Shown here: piece after piece, positions 34,896-46,500 of the stretch | Layout of the letters: each line of letters opens with the position of its first letter | How positions within the stretch are numbered: position 1 is the first letter of the stretch | From: Campylobacter sputorum | GTDB lineage: Bacteria; Campylobacterota; Campylobacteria; Campylobacterales; Campylobacteraceae | DNA length: 64,000 bases | NCBI RefSeq assembly: GCF_002220775.1 | Contig: NZ_CP019685.1 | Coordinates: 1,116,001 to 1,180,000 of the forward strand | Direction of reading: 5' to 3' | Translations under genes and position numbers: made by a program | The notes under the pieces: model-generated | What the model saw: the letters and a program-made list of their open reading frames with translations, nothing else | Databases searched by the model: none | What the model was told of the DNA's origin: nothing

Positions 34896-36790
34896 CCTAT
34901 TATCGCACCATTTTTTACTTTATTTTCAACACTAAGAAGCGTTAGTCTGCCATCTTCTGCACTCAGTATCATACCTTCTGAAATGTGTTTAAAAATTTTT
35001 CTTGGTTTTAAATTTGCTAAAACGCAAATTTGTTTGCCGATTAAATCCAAAGGATTATAATATTTTGCTATGCCTGATATTATCTGCCTTGGCTTGTCTT
35101 CGCCAAGATCAATGCTAAATTTAAGCAGTTTTTCACTACCTTCTACATTTTCGCATTCCAAAATGGTTCCTACTTTAATAACACATTTTTTAAAATCATC
35201 TATTTGTATATCATTATCTTGTTTTTGAGGGATTTCTTCTTGTTTTACTTCTGGTCGTTTTAAAAGTTCATTTTCTACTTTTACAAAAAGTGGATCCGTT
35301 TTTTGTGCTTTAAAATTTAAAAGATTTTTTTCTTTTATAACACTTTCATAAGTTTTATTATTTATCTCAAAACCTAGAATTTCAGCTATTTTGCTAGCAC
35401 TTTTTGGCATTGCAGGATAAAGCAAAATAGCAACTTTTGTAAGCAAATTTGCACACAAAGCCACAAGAGCAAGTGCTTCATCATTTTTAGAGTTTTTTAT
35501 CAAATTCCAAGGTTCGTATTTTGCTATCACGCCATTTGCAACAGAAAGTATCTTCCAAAGCTCTTCTAGATATCTGTTTGTAGCCACCTCATTTAATGCC
35601 GATATTGCATTATTTATAAAACAATCCACACTATAAAGCTCATCTTTATAAAATTTCAAAACATCTTTTGAATTTATCTCGTAATCACTATATTTTGAGC
35701 TCATTCCAACAATCCTGCTTAGTAAATTCCCAAGCTCATTTGAAAGATCACTATTTATCCTATCTATCAGTGCTTTTTGCGAAAAGTCTCCATCTTGACC
35801 AAATGGAACTTCTCTTAACAAAAAGTACCTAAAACACTCTTTTCCATATGCATCGGCAACTTCTTTAGGATTTACAACATTTCCCAAGGATTTACTCATC
35901 TTTACACCATCTCTTGTCCACCAACCATGTGCTGCTATATGCTTTGGCAAAGGTAATTCAAGACTCATTAAAAATGCAGGCCAATAAACCGCATGAAATC
36001 TAAGTATATCTTTACCTACAACATGCAAAGTGTGATCCCAATAACCCATTTTCTCGCTACCAAGCGTATATCCAAGAGCTGAGAGATAATTTAGCAAGGC
36101 ATCTAGCCAAACATACATAACATGCTTATCATCATTCAAGCTTGCAGGAAGCTTTATACCCCAATCAAAGCTAGTTCTTGTGATAGAAAGATCTTTTAAT
36201 CCACTTTTTACAAAATTAATAATCTCATTTTTTTTATTTTTTGGTATTATGCAATCTTCGTTTTCTTCATACCATTTTAAAAGCTTATCTTGATATTTTG
36301 AGAGTTTAAAAAAGTAACTTTCTTCTTTAACAATGCTTGTTTTTTTACCACAATCAGGACAGCATTCATCATCCAAAAGTTGTGTTTGTGTGAAAAAAGA
36401 CTCACAGCTAACACAATAATACCCTTCGTATTCGCCTTTGTATATATCGCCTTTTTTATACATTTTCTCAAAAGCATTTTGCACAGTTTGTTTGTGATAA
36501 TCATCTGTTGTTCTTATGAAATGATCATAACTTATCTCAAAATAATCCCATAAATTTCTAAATTTAGCACTTATATCATCCGCATATTCTTTTGGCGTAA
36601 AGCCTTTTTTAGATGCAGCTTGTTCTATCTTTTGACCATGCTCATCAGTTCCTGTTAAAAAATATGTATCATATCCTTGAAGTCTATAAAATCTAGCCAT
36701 TGTATCACAAACTATCGTAGTATAAGCATGTCCTATATGAGGAATGTCATTTACATAATAAATTGGTGTTGTTATATATCTTTTTTCCAT
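34892..36790 (-). CDS. metG: Methionine-tRNA ligase
   Basis: Charges tRNA-Met. The 632 residues start with TTPIYYVNDIPHIGHAY, whose HIGH signature is exact. A zinc knuckle CVSCESFF...CCPDCG lies at about 127-150. KMSKS is found in DGVKMSKSLGNVV near 300. A C-terminal tRNA-binding domain (EMAP II/Trbp111 type, about 530-632) begins at DDFKKCVIKVGTI. It is a one-chain dimer-type enzyme of normal length. The binding site AGGAGAAAA precedes the ATG; the small Cys protein gene ends eight bases upstream. Confidence 0.97.
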   Translation of the reverse strand: MEKRYITTPIYYVNDIPHIGHAYTTIVCDTMARFYRLQGYDTYFLTGTDEHGQKIEQAASKKGFTPKEYADDISAKFRNLWDYFEISYDHFIRTTDDYHKQTVQNAFEKMYKKGDIYKGEYEGYYCVSCESFFTQTQLLDDECCPDCGKKTSIVKEESYFFKLSKYQDKLLKWYEENEDCIIPKNKKNEIINFVKSGLKDLSITRTSFDWGIKLPASLNDDKHVMYVWLDALLNYLSALGYTLGSEKMGYWDHTLHVVGKDILRFHAVYWPAFLMSLELPLPKHIAAHGWWTRDGVKMSKSLGNVVNPKEVADAYGKECFRYFLLREVPFGQDGDFSQKALIDRINSDLSNELGNLLSRIVGMSSKYSDYEINSKDVLKFYKDELYSVDCFINNAISALNEVATNRYLEELWKILSVANGVIAKYEPWNLIKNSKNDEALALVALCANLLTKVAILLYPAMPKSASKIAEILGFEINNKTYESVIKEKNLLNFKAQKTDPLFVKVENELLKRPEVKQEEIPQKQDNDIQIDDFKKCVIKVGTILECENVEGSEKLLKFSIDLGEDKPRQIISGIAKYYNPLDLIGKQICVLANLKPRKIFKHISEGMILSAEDGRLTLLSVENKVKNGAIIG

Positions 36791-36798
36791 TTTTTCTC

Positions 36799-37005
36799 CT
36801 AAAAATCAAAGCCGCCGCTTTGTCCTTTTATCATACTTTGATATGTTGCATCAACATAATCTTTTCTAGTTTGACACTCAAAGATTTTATCGCATTTCAT
36901 ACAACTATCAATATTTTTCGAATTTTGGCACTCTTTTAGTAATTTAAGCTTATTTTCAAAAGCGATATCATAACTATCTTTTTGGATATTATCTTGTTCG
37001 CTCAT
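36799..37005 (-). CDS. Conserved small cysteine protein
   Basis: A 68-residue soluble protein with three close cysteines, CMKCDKIFEC, and another (CQNSKN) 13 residues before them, so four cysteines could bind zinc or a cluster. It ends QSGGFDF. I know of similar short proteins between metG and fbp in Campylobacter genomes, but no function. The start follows fbp by three bases, so it is translated with fbp and metG. Confidence 0.7.
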   Translation of the reverse strand: MSEQDNIQKDSYDIAFENKLKLLKECQNSKNIDSCMKCDKIFECQTRKDYVDATYQSMIKGQSGGFDF

Positions 37006-37008
37006 ACT

Positions 37009-37848
37009 TTATTTTCCATAATACTCGTGCATTTTATTTATCTCATAACTTGATCCAAAAAAACATGGAGTTGTTTGATGGATAGCTAAAACTTCTAAAT
37101 TTAATAAAGAATCATTTTTTCCATCACTTGTTTTTCCACCAGCTTTTTCATATATAAAAGCAAATGGTAAAACTTCAAAAGTAAGTCTAAGCTTGCCATT
37201 TGGCGTATCGCTTGTTGATGGATAACTAAAAAGTCCGCCACCTTTTAGCAAAATTTGGTGCAAATCACTAACCATAGCACCACTATATCTTAATCTATAT
37301 CCTTCATCAAATAGTGATTTGATGAAATTTCTATGCGTATCACTCCAACTTTTTTGTGTTGCCCCTGTTGCATTTAGTTTGCCTTTTTGGCTAAGGAGTA
37401 AATCTTTTATAAAAACAAACTCATTATTTCTATCAAGTCTATAAAGTCTTACTTTATCACTTGCTATAACAAGTTCTAATCTAGGTCCGTATATCGTATA
37501 AGCTGCAGCTTTTAGTGTTTTTGGTGAAATTTCATTTTCATAAATTCCAAAAATAGACCCAACTGCGAAATTTACATCAACTAAAGAACTTCCATCAAGA
37601 GGATCATAAGCAACTATAAATTTGCCATCTTCATTTAAAGTTAATGCTTCATCTTTTTCTTCACTTACTAAAGCTTTTACATTTATCTTTGAAAACTCTT
37701 CAGTTATGATATTATCACTCATTACATCTAATTTTAGCTGAGTATCGCCTGTTGAGTTTTGATTATGTGTGTAGCCAAGATCTGAGTATTTTAAAGCATC
37801 GCTTATACGGATTGCAGCTTTTTTTATAGTTTCAAAAATTTCTTGCAT
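37009..37848 (-). CDS. fbp: Fructose-1,6-bisphosphatase class I
   Basis: Gluconeogenic enzyme that removes the 1-phosphate of fructose 1,6-bisphosphate. The 279 residues have the metal-binding motif [15 protein letters not shown] near 80, [12 protein letters not shown] near 34 and the glutamate-containing VSEEKDEA near 60. The substrate-site stretch [13 protein letters not shown] near 190 and the end with GGKTSDGK complete it. Slightly shorter than the E. coli enzyme (332). The start has AAGGAAAAAAT upstream. Campylobacter rely on gluconeogenesis, so it should be needed. Confidence 0.95.
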   Translation of the reverse strand: MQEIFETIKKAAIRISDALKYSDLGYTHNQNSTGDTQLKLDVMSDNIITEEFSKINVKALVSEEKDEALTLNEDGKFIVAYDPLDGSSLVDVNFAVGSIFGIYENEISPKTLKAAAYTIYGPRLELVIASDKVRLYRLDRNNEFVFIKDLLLSQKGKLNATGATQKSWSDTHRNFIKSLFDEGYRLRYSGAMVSDLHQILLKGGGLFSYPSTSDTPNGKLRLTFEVLPFAFIYEKAGGKTSDGKNDSLLNLEVLAIHQTTPCFFGSSYEINKMHEYYGK

Positions 37849-37866
37849 ATTTTTTCCTTATCTTTT

Positions 37867-38346
37867 TTAAACTTTTTTTGCGTTATTTTTTATCCATTTG
37901 CAAATTTGCACTGGATTATTTATATCTAAATTTGGCAAATTTGTATCGAATTTTATGCCATTTGTTGCAATTGCATCTGAAAAAGACAAATAACTATCAT
38001 CTATTTTATCTCTAAAAACAGATATTCTTGGTAAAGGCAGAGTTTTTAGCCCCTCAACTATCAAAATATCAAAATCCCCAAGCATTCTTATAACATCATC
38101 TAAATCTTTTTTTTCTTGTGAAAAATATGTGCTTCTTGTTGGGCTAAGCACAACAACATCAGCACCGATTTGATAAAATTTATAACTATCTTTACCCTCA
38201 ACATCAAATTTAGCCTTATTAGCTGGATCGTGTTTGATAACTACAACTTTTAGTTTCTCATCTAAAAAAATTTTTGCAACTTTAGTTATAAGAGTAGTTT
38301 TACCGCTATTTGAAGGTCCTGAAAATGCAACTGCTAATCTTTTCAT
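37867..38346 (-). CDS. mobB: Molybdopterin-guanine dinucleotide biosynthesis protein B
   Basis: A GTP-binding protein that helps MobA attach GMP to molybdopterin. The 159 residues carry Walker A in FSGPSNSGKTTLI at residues 8-20, and family segments VVVIKHDPANKAKFDVEGKDS near 35 and ILIVEGLKTLPLPRI near 95. Its genes moaD, moaE and moeA are 5 kb to the left; together they show that the cell makes Moco or MGD for molybdoenzymes such as formate dehydrogenase or nitrate reductase, which are not in the window. Confidence 0.93.
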   Translation of the reverse strand: MKRLAVAFSGPSNSGKTTLITKVAKIFLDEKLKVVVIKHDPANKAKFDVEGKDSYKFYQIGADVVVLSPTRSTYFSQEKKDLDDVIRMLGDFDILIVEGLKTLPLPRISVFRDKIDDSYLSFSDAIATNGIKFDTNLPNLDINNPVQICKWIKNNAKKV

Positions 38347-38445
38347 ATCAATCCTAAATAAATTTTATGATTTTATCACATAAAATATAAAAAAGTATTT
38401 ATATTTGACAAATTGTAATGATTTGAAATTGTAAAATCAAAAATA

Positions 38446-39171
38446 TTAATTTATCTTATCTTTTAAAAAATAGTTTAAATTTATCTTCGAAATTTGATAC
38501 AAACTTTGGATTAATGTTAAAAAATCATCTTTGTAATTATTGTGAGAAATATCGGTTTTTAAAATGTTATATTTATCAAAAGTTATATTTGTACTAAGTT
38601 TTCCTATATTTTTTATAAGATGTGCATCGCTTGATGCAAAAGCTAGTTTTTGTTTTTGAGCACAAAGAATTTTAGAAAGAGTATTTGATTTAGAGCTTTG
38701 AGAGGCATTTATACACTCTATACCATCACAAAATTCTATCATTTTTTCTCCAAGCGGCATATCGTTATAAATATTTTTATAAAGTACTCCAAAAGGGTGT
38801 GGAATAATAGCTAAAAAAATATTATATTTTATTTTTAAATCAGCACTTAAAAACTCACTCATATAGCGATTTATACGCGTCATCCTGGAAGTTTTAAATG
38901 GTTTTATCTCATTTTCATAAAATTTTTTTGCATAACACTCATCTTTAAAATAAAGTAGCATTTCTTTACCCTCTTTCGTGCCAAGCTCAACGCCTATAAT
39001 AAAAGGTATGTTAAGTTTTTTAGCTATCTTTGAAGCGATAATACTGCCTCTTAACTCATTGTGATCTGTTATAGAAATACCGATATTTAGCTCTTTGGCT
39101 TTACTTAAAATTTCTCTAATACTAGCTTTGCCATCAGAAAAATTTGAATGTATGTGTAAATCATAGTTCAT
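38446..39171 (-). CDS. PHP-domain phosphoesterase
   Basis: A 241-residue metal-dependent phosphoesterase. DLHIHSNFSDGKAS at residues 4-17 and ISITDHNELRGS near 34 hold the histidines and aspartates that bind metal; later IIPHPFG near 124 and ASSDAHLIKNIG near 178 give the other ligands. Family members cut 3',5'-bisphosphates or RNA 5' ends (RNase AM type) but a substrate cannot be assigned. The gene lies alone, divergent from cls. Confidence 0.82.
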   Translation of the reverse strand: MNYDLHIHSNFSDGKASIREILSKAKELNIGISITDHNELRGSIIASKIAKKLNIPFIIGVELGTKEGKEMLLYFKDECYAKKFYENEIKPFKTSRMTRINRYMSEFLSADLKIKYNIFLAIIPHPFGVLYKNIYNDMPLGEKMIEFCDGIECINASQSSKSNTLSKILCAQKQKLAFASSDAHLIKNIGKLSTNITFDKYNILKTDISHNNYKDDFLTLIQSLYQISKINLNYFLKDKIN

Positions 39172-39217
39172 AAATTTATTATATCAAATATTGTAAAATT
39201 ATGTCTAAGGAGAATAA

Positions 39218-40717
39218 ATGGAAAATTTTATCAATTGGATTATTTCTTTTGATAATTTATACCTTATTGTTTGGATTATTTTTGCAATGTCAGTATTGCT
39301 ATCAAACAAAACATCTAGCGACACAACTGCTTGGCTTTTGGCAATTACATTTGTGCCAATAATTGGAATGATAGCGTATTTACTTTTTGGAATAAACTGG
39401 CGACAAAGAAAATACATAAACAAAAAATTAAATAAACAAGATTTAATATCAACTTTAAATAGCAATTTTAGCAAATATGATAGCACAAATATATTTTCAA
39501 AAAACTCTGTAGAAAATTTAAAAGCTTTTGAGTATAATAATAAAATTTCAAATAAAAACAAATCTGTTATAAATTTACTATACAATTGCGAAAAAACACT
39601 ACCAACGCAAGAAAATGAGTCTTATGATATTTATTATAACGGAAAAGACGCTTTTAGTTCGCTCATTGACGATATTTTGGGTGCTAAAAAATCCATTTAT
39701 ATGCAGTATTATATATGGCATTCAGATAAACTTGGCACTAAAATAAAAGATATTTTAGTAAAAAAAGCAAAAGAAGGCTTAGAAATAAAACTTATTTTTG
39801 ATGGGCTTGGATCATTTAGAACTATTAGCAAAGCTTATAGAAACGAATTAAAACAAGCCGGAGTGGAGTTTTTGTATTTTTTAGATATTAAAACTTCTAT
39901 TTTAAAGCTAAATTATAGAAATCACAGAAAAATGACAATAATAGATAATGATATTGTCCATACTGGCGGTATGAATCTATCAGATCAGTATATAAATGGC
40001 GGGAATGATTATGATAATTGGCGTGATACAAACATACGCCTAAAAGGCAATATTGTCATATATTATCTTATTATTTTTATAACAGATTGGCTAAATAGTG
40101 GCGGAGAGATGAATTTTAAAAATATAAAAAATTATATTAAAGCAAAATTAAAAAATAAAACAGAAACAAAATACATAGCCCAAGTTAGTTCAAGCGGCCC
40201 TGATAGCAACTATCCAAATTTGAAATTTTTATACACAAAAATGATAACTGAAACCAAAAATGAAATTTTAATTCAAACGCCGTATTTTATACCAACTGAC
40301 AGCATTTTAAATCAACTTAAAATCGCCTCTCTTTCATCAAAAAAAGTAAAAATTATGATAGCACAAAAACCGGATCATAAAATAATGGCTTGGGTATCAA
40401 AAACATATTACGAAGAGCTTCTTTTGGCTGGAATTGAAATTTACATTTATACAAATGGATTTTTACATAGTAAAGTTTTGATATGCGATGATGATTTAAG
40501 CACGATAGGAACTTGCAATTTTGACAATAGAAGTTTTAATATAAATTACGAAATAAATACTATTTTTTATGATAAAAAAATATCACAAGAGTTAAAAGAT
40601 AACTTCTATGAAGATATGAAATATTGTAAAAAAATATCCCTTAGCGACCTAAAAAGATATGGTGTTTTGCAAAAACTTAGAGATCATATATGTAAAATAA
40701 TATCGCCACTTTTATAA
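39218..40717 (+). CDS. cls: Cardiolipin synthase
   Basis: Joins two phosphatidylglycerols into cardiolipin at the inner membrane. The 499 residues show two N-terminal membrane segments (about 12-30 and 42-60) and the two phospholipase-D motifs: HRKMTIID near 232 and HSKVLICD near 415, each followed by the expected GGMN-type and GTCNFDNRSF sequences. The length is normal for ClsA. The binding site AAGGAGAATAA precedes the ATG, with a -10-like TAAAAT farther up. Confidence 0.93.
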   Translation: MENFINWIISFDNLYLIVWIIFAMSVLLSNKTSSDTTAWLLAITFVPIIGMIAYLLFGINWRQRKYINKKLNKQDLISTLNSNFSKYDSTNIFSKNSVENLKAFEYNNKISNKNKSVINLLYNCEKTLPTQENESYDIYYNGKDAFSSLIDDILGAKKSIYMQYYIWHSDKLGTKIKDILVKKAKEGLEIKLIFDGLGSFRTISKAYRNELKQAGVEFLYFLDIKTSILKLNYRNHRKMTIIDNDIVHTGGMNLSDQYINGGNDYDNWRDTNIRLKGNIVIYYLIIFITDWLNSGGEMNFKNIKNYIKAKLKNKTETKYIAQVSSSGPDSNYPNLKFLYTKMITETKNEILIQTPYFIPTDSILNQLKIASLSSKKVKIMIAQKPDHKIMAWVSKTYYEELLLAGIEIYIYTNGFLHSKVLICDDDLSTIGTCNFDNRSFNINYEINTIFYDKKISQELKDNFYEDMKYCKKISLSDLKRYGVLQKLRDHICKIISPLL

Positions 40718-40802
40718 ATTTATATATAATTTTTAAAATTAAACTTTTTTAAAACATTATTTTTATAAAATCATAGATTGTATTTTAAATAAAAGGTTAC
40801 AC

Positions 40803-42473
40803 ATGAGAGCTCTTTTGATGTTCTTATTTCCAATGCTTTTACTAGCCGATACACATGCAAATGCAGAAATTTATGGTTCTTGGACACTACTACCGCCACT
40901 ACTTGCCATAGGACTCGCATTTATAACAAAAAATGTTATATTATCTTTGTTTATTGGTGTTTTTAGTGGTGGATATTTACTCGCTTTAAACAATAATTCA
41001 GCCATAAGCTCATTTATGAATGCTTTTGGAGATATAGCGATGAGAATTGTTAACTCAATGGCTGATAAATGGAATGCCGGAATTATGCTACAAGTTTTAT
41101 GTATAGGCGGACTTATAGCACTTATTACAAAAATGGGCGGCACAAAAGCTATGGCAATTTGGCTTAGCAAAAAATCTAAAAATAGATGTTCTGTGCAAAT
41201 TTCGACATGGTTAATGGGGCTTTTTGTATTTTTTGATGATTACGCAAACTCTCTCATAGTTGGTCCTATTATGCGTCCTGTTACTGATAAATTTAAAATT
41301 TCAAGAGAAAAGTTAGCATTTATCATAGACTCAACTGCAGCACCAGTTACTGGAATAGCGGTAGTTTCGACATGGGTGGGGCTTGAAATTTCTCTTATAA
41401 AAGATGCATATTCTATCATAGGAATTACAAATATCAATGCATTTTCTATATTTATTCAAACATTACCATATAGATTTTACAATATCTTTATGCTGTTTTT
41501 TGTATTTTGTATAGCGTATTTTGGTAGAGATTTTGGTCCTATGTTAAAAGCAGAAAGAAGAGCAAAGCAAGGATTAATAGATTCAAAAGAGTATAAAATA
41601 GCAAATATAGACAATCAAACACTAGAAGCAAAAAGCGGTATAGAACTTAAAGTATCCAATGCATTAGTTCCAGTGCTTATTTTAATGATAGGTTCATTTG
41701 TAGGATTTTATATAAACGGTTTAAGTGCACTAGAAGGCGAAATTTTACAAAAAGTTAAAGATGCGCCCTTTAGTCTACTTGCATTTAGAGAAACTTTTGG
41801 TGCAGCAGATGCCTCAATAGTGCTTTTTGAAGCAGCTCTTTTTGCATCTATAGTTGCTATTTTTATGGGAATATATAGAAAAATTTTTAGCATACAAGAA
41901 GCAATTGACACATGGATAAAAGGTTGGCAAAGTATGATAATAACCATAGTTATACTTCTATTAGCATGGTCACTAAGCTCTGCTATAAAAGAACTTGGAA
42001 CATCTGCTTATCTTGTTATGGTATTAAGCGATCATACGCCTAATTTTATACTGCCTGTGTTTATTTTTATATTAGGAAGCTTTATATCTTTTTCAACAGG
42101 AACTAGTTATGGAACTATGGGTATTTTGATGCCTTTGGCTGTGCCTTTGGCTGCTGGTATTGGAAATGCAAGCGGATTTGAAAATGAAATACTTCATGGA
42201 TATATGATTTTAAACATTAGTGCTGTTTTAACAGGAGCTATATTTGGAGATCACTGCTCTCCGATATCAGATACGAGCATACTCTCTTCAATGGGCTCAA
42301 ATTGTGATTTAATAAAACATATCTCTACGCAATTTCCTTACGCGATAACAGTTTGTATAATAAGCATATTTTCATACATAATGACAGCTCTTGGACTTAA
42401 TGTATGGATAACTTTGGCTTTAGGTTCTTTAAGCATTATACTTATAGTAAGATTTGTTGGTAAAAAGGTGTAA
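40803..42473 (+). CDS. NhaC-family Na+/H+ antiporter
   Basis: A 556-residue inner-membrane protein with about 12 hydrophobic segments. The first 20 residues look like a cleavable signal (LLLADTHANA). Family features are WNAGIMLQVLCIGGLIALI near 90, FFDDYANSLIVGPIMRP near 142 and TAAPVTGIAVVSTWVG near 180, then a second set of similar segments with SFSTGTSYGTMGILMPLAVP near 430 and GDHCSPISDTS near 482. This is the NhaC / YuiF-like group; the ion could be sodium coupled to protons or to an amino acid. trmA starts one base after the stop. Confidence 0.85.
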   Translation: MRALLMFLFPMLLLADTHANAEIYGSWTLLPPLLAIGLAFITKNVILSLFIGVFSGGYLLALNNNSAISSFMNAFGDIAMRIVNSMADKWNAGIMLQVLCIGGLIALITKMGGTKAMAIWLSKKSKNRCSVQISTWLMGLFVFFDDYANSLIVGPIMRPVTDKFKISREKLAFIIDSTAAPVTGIAVVSTWVGLEISLIKDAYSIIGITNINAFSIFIQTLPYRFYNIFMLFFVFCIAYFGRDFGPMLKAERRAKQGLIDSKEYKIANIDNQTLEAKSGIELKVSNALVPVLILMIGSFVGFYINGLSALEGEILQKVKDAPFSLLAFRETFGAADASIVLFEAALFASIVAIFMGIYRKIFSIQEAIDTWIKGWQSMIITIVILLLAWSLSSAIKELGTSAYLVMVLSDHTPNFILPVFIFILGSFISFSTGTSYGTMGILMPLAVPLAAGIGNASGFENEILHGYMILNISAVLTGAIFGDHCSPISDTSILSSMGSNCDLIKHISTQFPYAITVCIISIFSYIMTALGLNVWITLALGSLSIILIVRFVGKKV

Positions 42474-42474
42474 T

Positions 42475-43581
42475 TTGGATTGCAAATACTTCGGGATATG
42501 CGGAAGTTGTACTAAAAACGAACCTTACGAAAAACAGCTTGTTGATAAACTTACAACTATAAAAAATATTTTTAATGAAATTTATAATGATGAGATAGAA
42601 ATTTTCTCATCATTGCCAAGTGGATATAGAATAAGATCTGAGTTTAGCATATATCATGATGAAAGCAGAGCAAATTACGCAATGAATGGCAAACAGACGC
42701 GTTTTGTTCTCATCGATGAATGTCCAAAAGTTGATGAAAAAATAGCTAATTTAATGCCAAAATTACTTGATATTATAAATCAAAATGAAAACCTAAGAAC
42801 AAAACTTTTTGGAGCTGAGTTTCTAACAACTAAATTTCAAACACAAGTAGTTTTACTATATCATAAAGATATTTTTCTTATCAAAGATGAGCTTGAGATG
42901 TTGTCAAAGACGCTAAATATCTCTCTTATAGCAAGATCAAGAAAGAAAAAACTTTCATTTAATGGCGAAAATCTAAAAGAAGAACTAATTATAAATGGTA
43001 AAAAATTTTTATATATCATAAGTGAAGGTGCGTTTTTACAACCAAACAAAATAGTAAATCAAAAAATGATTTCTTGGGCAATCAACTGCATTGAAGATGG
43101 TAAAGATTTATTAGAAATGTATTGTGGGCATGGAAATTTTACTATACCAATTTCATTTAAATTTAAAAAAGTTCTAGCTACTGAAATTTCTAAAAAATCC
43201 ATAGCAAATGCTATAAAAAATTGCGAATTAAACAGCACAAATAACATACACTTTGTTAGGCTTGATGCAAATGAATTGATAGAAGCTTTTAACGGAAGAG
43301 AGTTTAAAAGACTAAAAGATATAAGCTTAAATGAATTTAATTTTTCTCATCTTTTAGTTGATCCGCCACGAGCTGGACTTAGTGATGAAGTATGCGAATT
43401 TGCAGCTAAATTTAAAAATATAGTTTATATCTCATGCAATCCAAACACACTAAAAAGAGATATTTTAAAACTATTAAAAACCCACAAGATTACGAAATTT
43501 GCTATATTTGATCAATTTGCAAACACAGATCATATAGAGTGTATAGTATTGATGTCTAGAAAATACAATGAAGGAGTATAG
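42475..43581 (+). CDS. trmA: tRNA (uracil-5-)-methyltransferase
   Basis: Methylates U54 of tRNA to make ribothymidine. The 368 residues have an N-terminal CKYFGICGSC cysteine cluster, the SAM-binding motif LLEMYCGHGNFTIP near 220, LVDPPRAGL near 298 and the catalytic SCNPNTLKRD near 324. Full length. I chose the TTG at 42475 because AAAAGG lies six to seven bases upstream inside the end of the antiporter gene; a TTG at 42454 would start within that gene. The end contains GAAGGAG, which serves the next gene. Confidence 0.92.
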   Translation: MDCKYFGICGSCTKNEPYEKQLVDKLTTIKNIFNEIYNDEIEIFSSLPSGYRIRSEFSIYHDESRANYAMNGKQTRFVLIDECPKVDEKIANLMPKLLDIINQNENLRTKLFGAEFLTTKFQTQVVLLYHKDIFLIKDELEMLSKTLNISLIARSRKKKLSFNGENLKEELIINGKKFLYIISEGAFLQPNKIVNQKMISWAINCIEDGKDLLEMYCGHGNFTIPISFKFKKVLATEISKKSIANAIKNCELNSTNNIHFVRLDANELIEAFNGREFKRLKDISLNEFNFSHLLVDPPRAGLSDEVCEFAAKFKNIVYISCNPNTLKRDILKLLKTHKITKFAIFDQFANTDHIECIVLMSRKYNEGV

Positions 43582-43582
43582 A

Positions 43583-46500
43583 TTGATTACAAAAGATAAT
43601 TTAAAAAATCTATTAGAACATTTAGGATATACAGAAAATAAAGATAAATACATTTATCATTTTGACACTACAAATTGTGAAATCATAGTAGATTTTAATA
43701 ATGAAAAAATAATATATCCAATAGAAAAAGGATTAACAGTTAATGAAAGACAGACAACAAATTTTTCAGACAACGAGAATTTTGTTGTTTTTGAATGTAT
43801 TCACAGGCTTTTAGAAAAGGGATATAAGCCATCACATATAGAGATTGAAAAAAGATGGTCTTTAGGACATTTACAAAAAAGCGGTCGTGCAGATATTTGC
43901 GTAATGAATGCTACTGGCAATGATATTTTATTTATAATTGAATGCAAAACATATGGAGATGAATTTGATAAAGAATTAAAGACTTTAAAATCTGACGGAG
44001 GGCAATTATTTTCTTACTATCAACAAGAAAAATCCGCAAAATGGCTGATTTTATATGCTTCAAATTTTGAAAATAGCAAACTCTTGCACCAAGTAAAAAC
44101 TATACCTGTTTTTGATACAGAGGATATGCAAAAAAAGGATAAAAATATAGACTTGTATGAAAATTCAAGCTCAAAAGAAAAAGCTTTTGAAACTTGGATA
44201 AAAACATATAATCAAAAGATATATGATGATTTAATCTTTAGAGAAGATACTATAGCTTATAACATTGGCGAAAAACCTTTAAGAATTAAAGATTTAAAAG
44301 AATTTAATCCAAGAGATAAAATCGTTAATAAATTTGAAGAAATTTTAAGACATAACAATGTATCTGATAAGGAAAATGCCTTTAATAAACTTACAGCCTT
44401 ATTTATTTGTAAATTAGTAGATGAAATAACAAAAAGCAAAGAAGACATAGTAGATTTTCAATTTAAATATGGTACTGATACTTACGAAACTTTATTAGAT
44501 AGACTTCAAAGGCTCTATAAAGATGGTATGGATAAATTTATGAAAGAGGAGATATTTTATATATCTTCGGAATATCCACTAAACTTATTCCAGACATACA
44601 AGGGACAAAATAGAAAAAATGCCATTGAAGATTTAAAAGAAACTTTTAGAAAATTAAAATTTTATTCCAACAGCGATTTTGCATTTAAAGATGTTCATAA
44701 TGAAGAACTTTTCAGGCAAAATGGCAAAATTTTAGTAGAAGTTGTAAAACTATTTGAAAATTATAGGATTGTATATCCATCAAAACATCAATTTTTGGGA
44801 GATTTATTTGAACAATTATTAAATCAAGGTTTTAAGCAAAACGAGGGTCAATTTTTTACACCTATTCCAATAACAAGATTTATTTGGGAGAGTCTGCCAA
44901 TAGAAAATTTAAAAAGCCTTGATAAAAAAGATGCCTACCCTAAAGTAATCGATTATGCTTGTGGAAGCGGACATTTTTTAACTGAAGGCATAGATTTAAT
45001 AAACAAAGTCAAAGGAAATAATGATAATAATTGGGTAAGTGAAAATATTTATGGAATAGAGAAGGACTATAGACTTGCAAGAGTTTCCAAAATCTCTCTT
45101 TTTATGAATGGTGCAGGAGAAGGAAATATTATTTTTGGAGATGGACTTGATAATCATAAGGATAAAGGAGTAGAAAATAATTCTTTTGATATTTTAGTGG
45201 CTAATCCTCCATATTCTGTAAAAGCTTTTAAAAGTCATTTAGAATTAGAAGAAAATGAATTTGAACTAACTGAGTTTATTTCAAATGATGGTAGTGAGAT
45301 AGAGGTTTTATTTGTAGAAAAGATAGCACAACTTTTAAAACCTAATGGCATTGCGGCTGTAATACTTCCATCAAGTATATTGAGTAATACCTCTAATAGC
45401 TATATAGGTGCAAGAGAGCTTATACTAAAAAATTTTAAAATTAAAGCTATTGCACAATTTGCTGATAAAACTTTTAGTGCGACAGGTACGAATACTATAG
45501 TTTTATTTTTACAAAAATATAATGAACCTCCAAAATACTTTAAAATTATAGAAGATACAGTACAAGCGATTTTTAATAATCAAAAAGTTAGTGAATGGTT
45601 GGACAATGAAATACTTGATGATTATATTAATCATATCGGTGTAGACGAAGAAATTTATATTGATTTTATAGAAGAAAAAAGGGACTATGAAGATTTTTCA
45701 GATGATGATTATTTCAAAATGTATGTAAATGACTTTAAAAATTCTACAGAGCTAAAAAACCTAATTGCTAAAAATACATTTAAGAAACTTAATGAAAAAG
45801 AACAAAAAATTAAGATAAATAATATTTTTTATGTTAATGTAAAAGAAATAGAAAAAGATAAATTATTTTATTTTTCTCTTGTTAGAAATCAGGAAACCTT
45901 AATTGTAAAATCTCCCACAAATGCAAATGAACAGTATAAATATTTGGGATATAAATGGTCTAACAGAAAAGGTAACGAGGGCATACAAATTCAAAAAATG
46001 AGTGGACTCTTATATGACCCTAAAAATCGAGAAAGCCATAAACACATTTCACCATTAATTAGAAAGATGTATAATGGTAATCTTAAAAATATTGATGAAG
46101 AGTTAGAAGAATATACAAATATATTTCAAACTAAAAATATGCTTGACTTTGAGAGAGAAAAGTTTGATACGTCAATAAGCTTAATAGAAAAAAGAAATAT
46201 AAATATTGTTAGTAAATATAATATAAAGAAATTAAAAAATATAAATGGGTTTTTATTAATAAGAGGAGTTACCTACCCAAAAGATAAGGAAAGTTTATTT
46301 GTAACAAATAATGTGATTTTAACCGCAGACAATATAACATTAGATAACAGATTGGATATAAAAAAAGAGATTTTTATAGATAATAGTTATGAAATGGATG
46401 AAGAAAAAAAGTTGATTAAAGAGGATATTTTTATATGTTTATCTAGTGGTAGTTTAAAGCATATTGGTAAGATGGCATTTATTAATTCAAATTTAGAAAA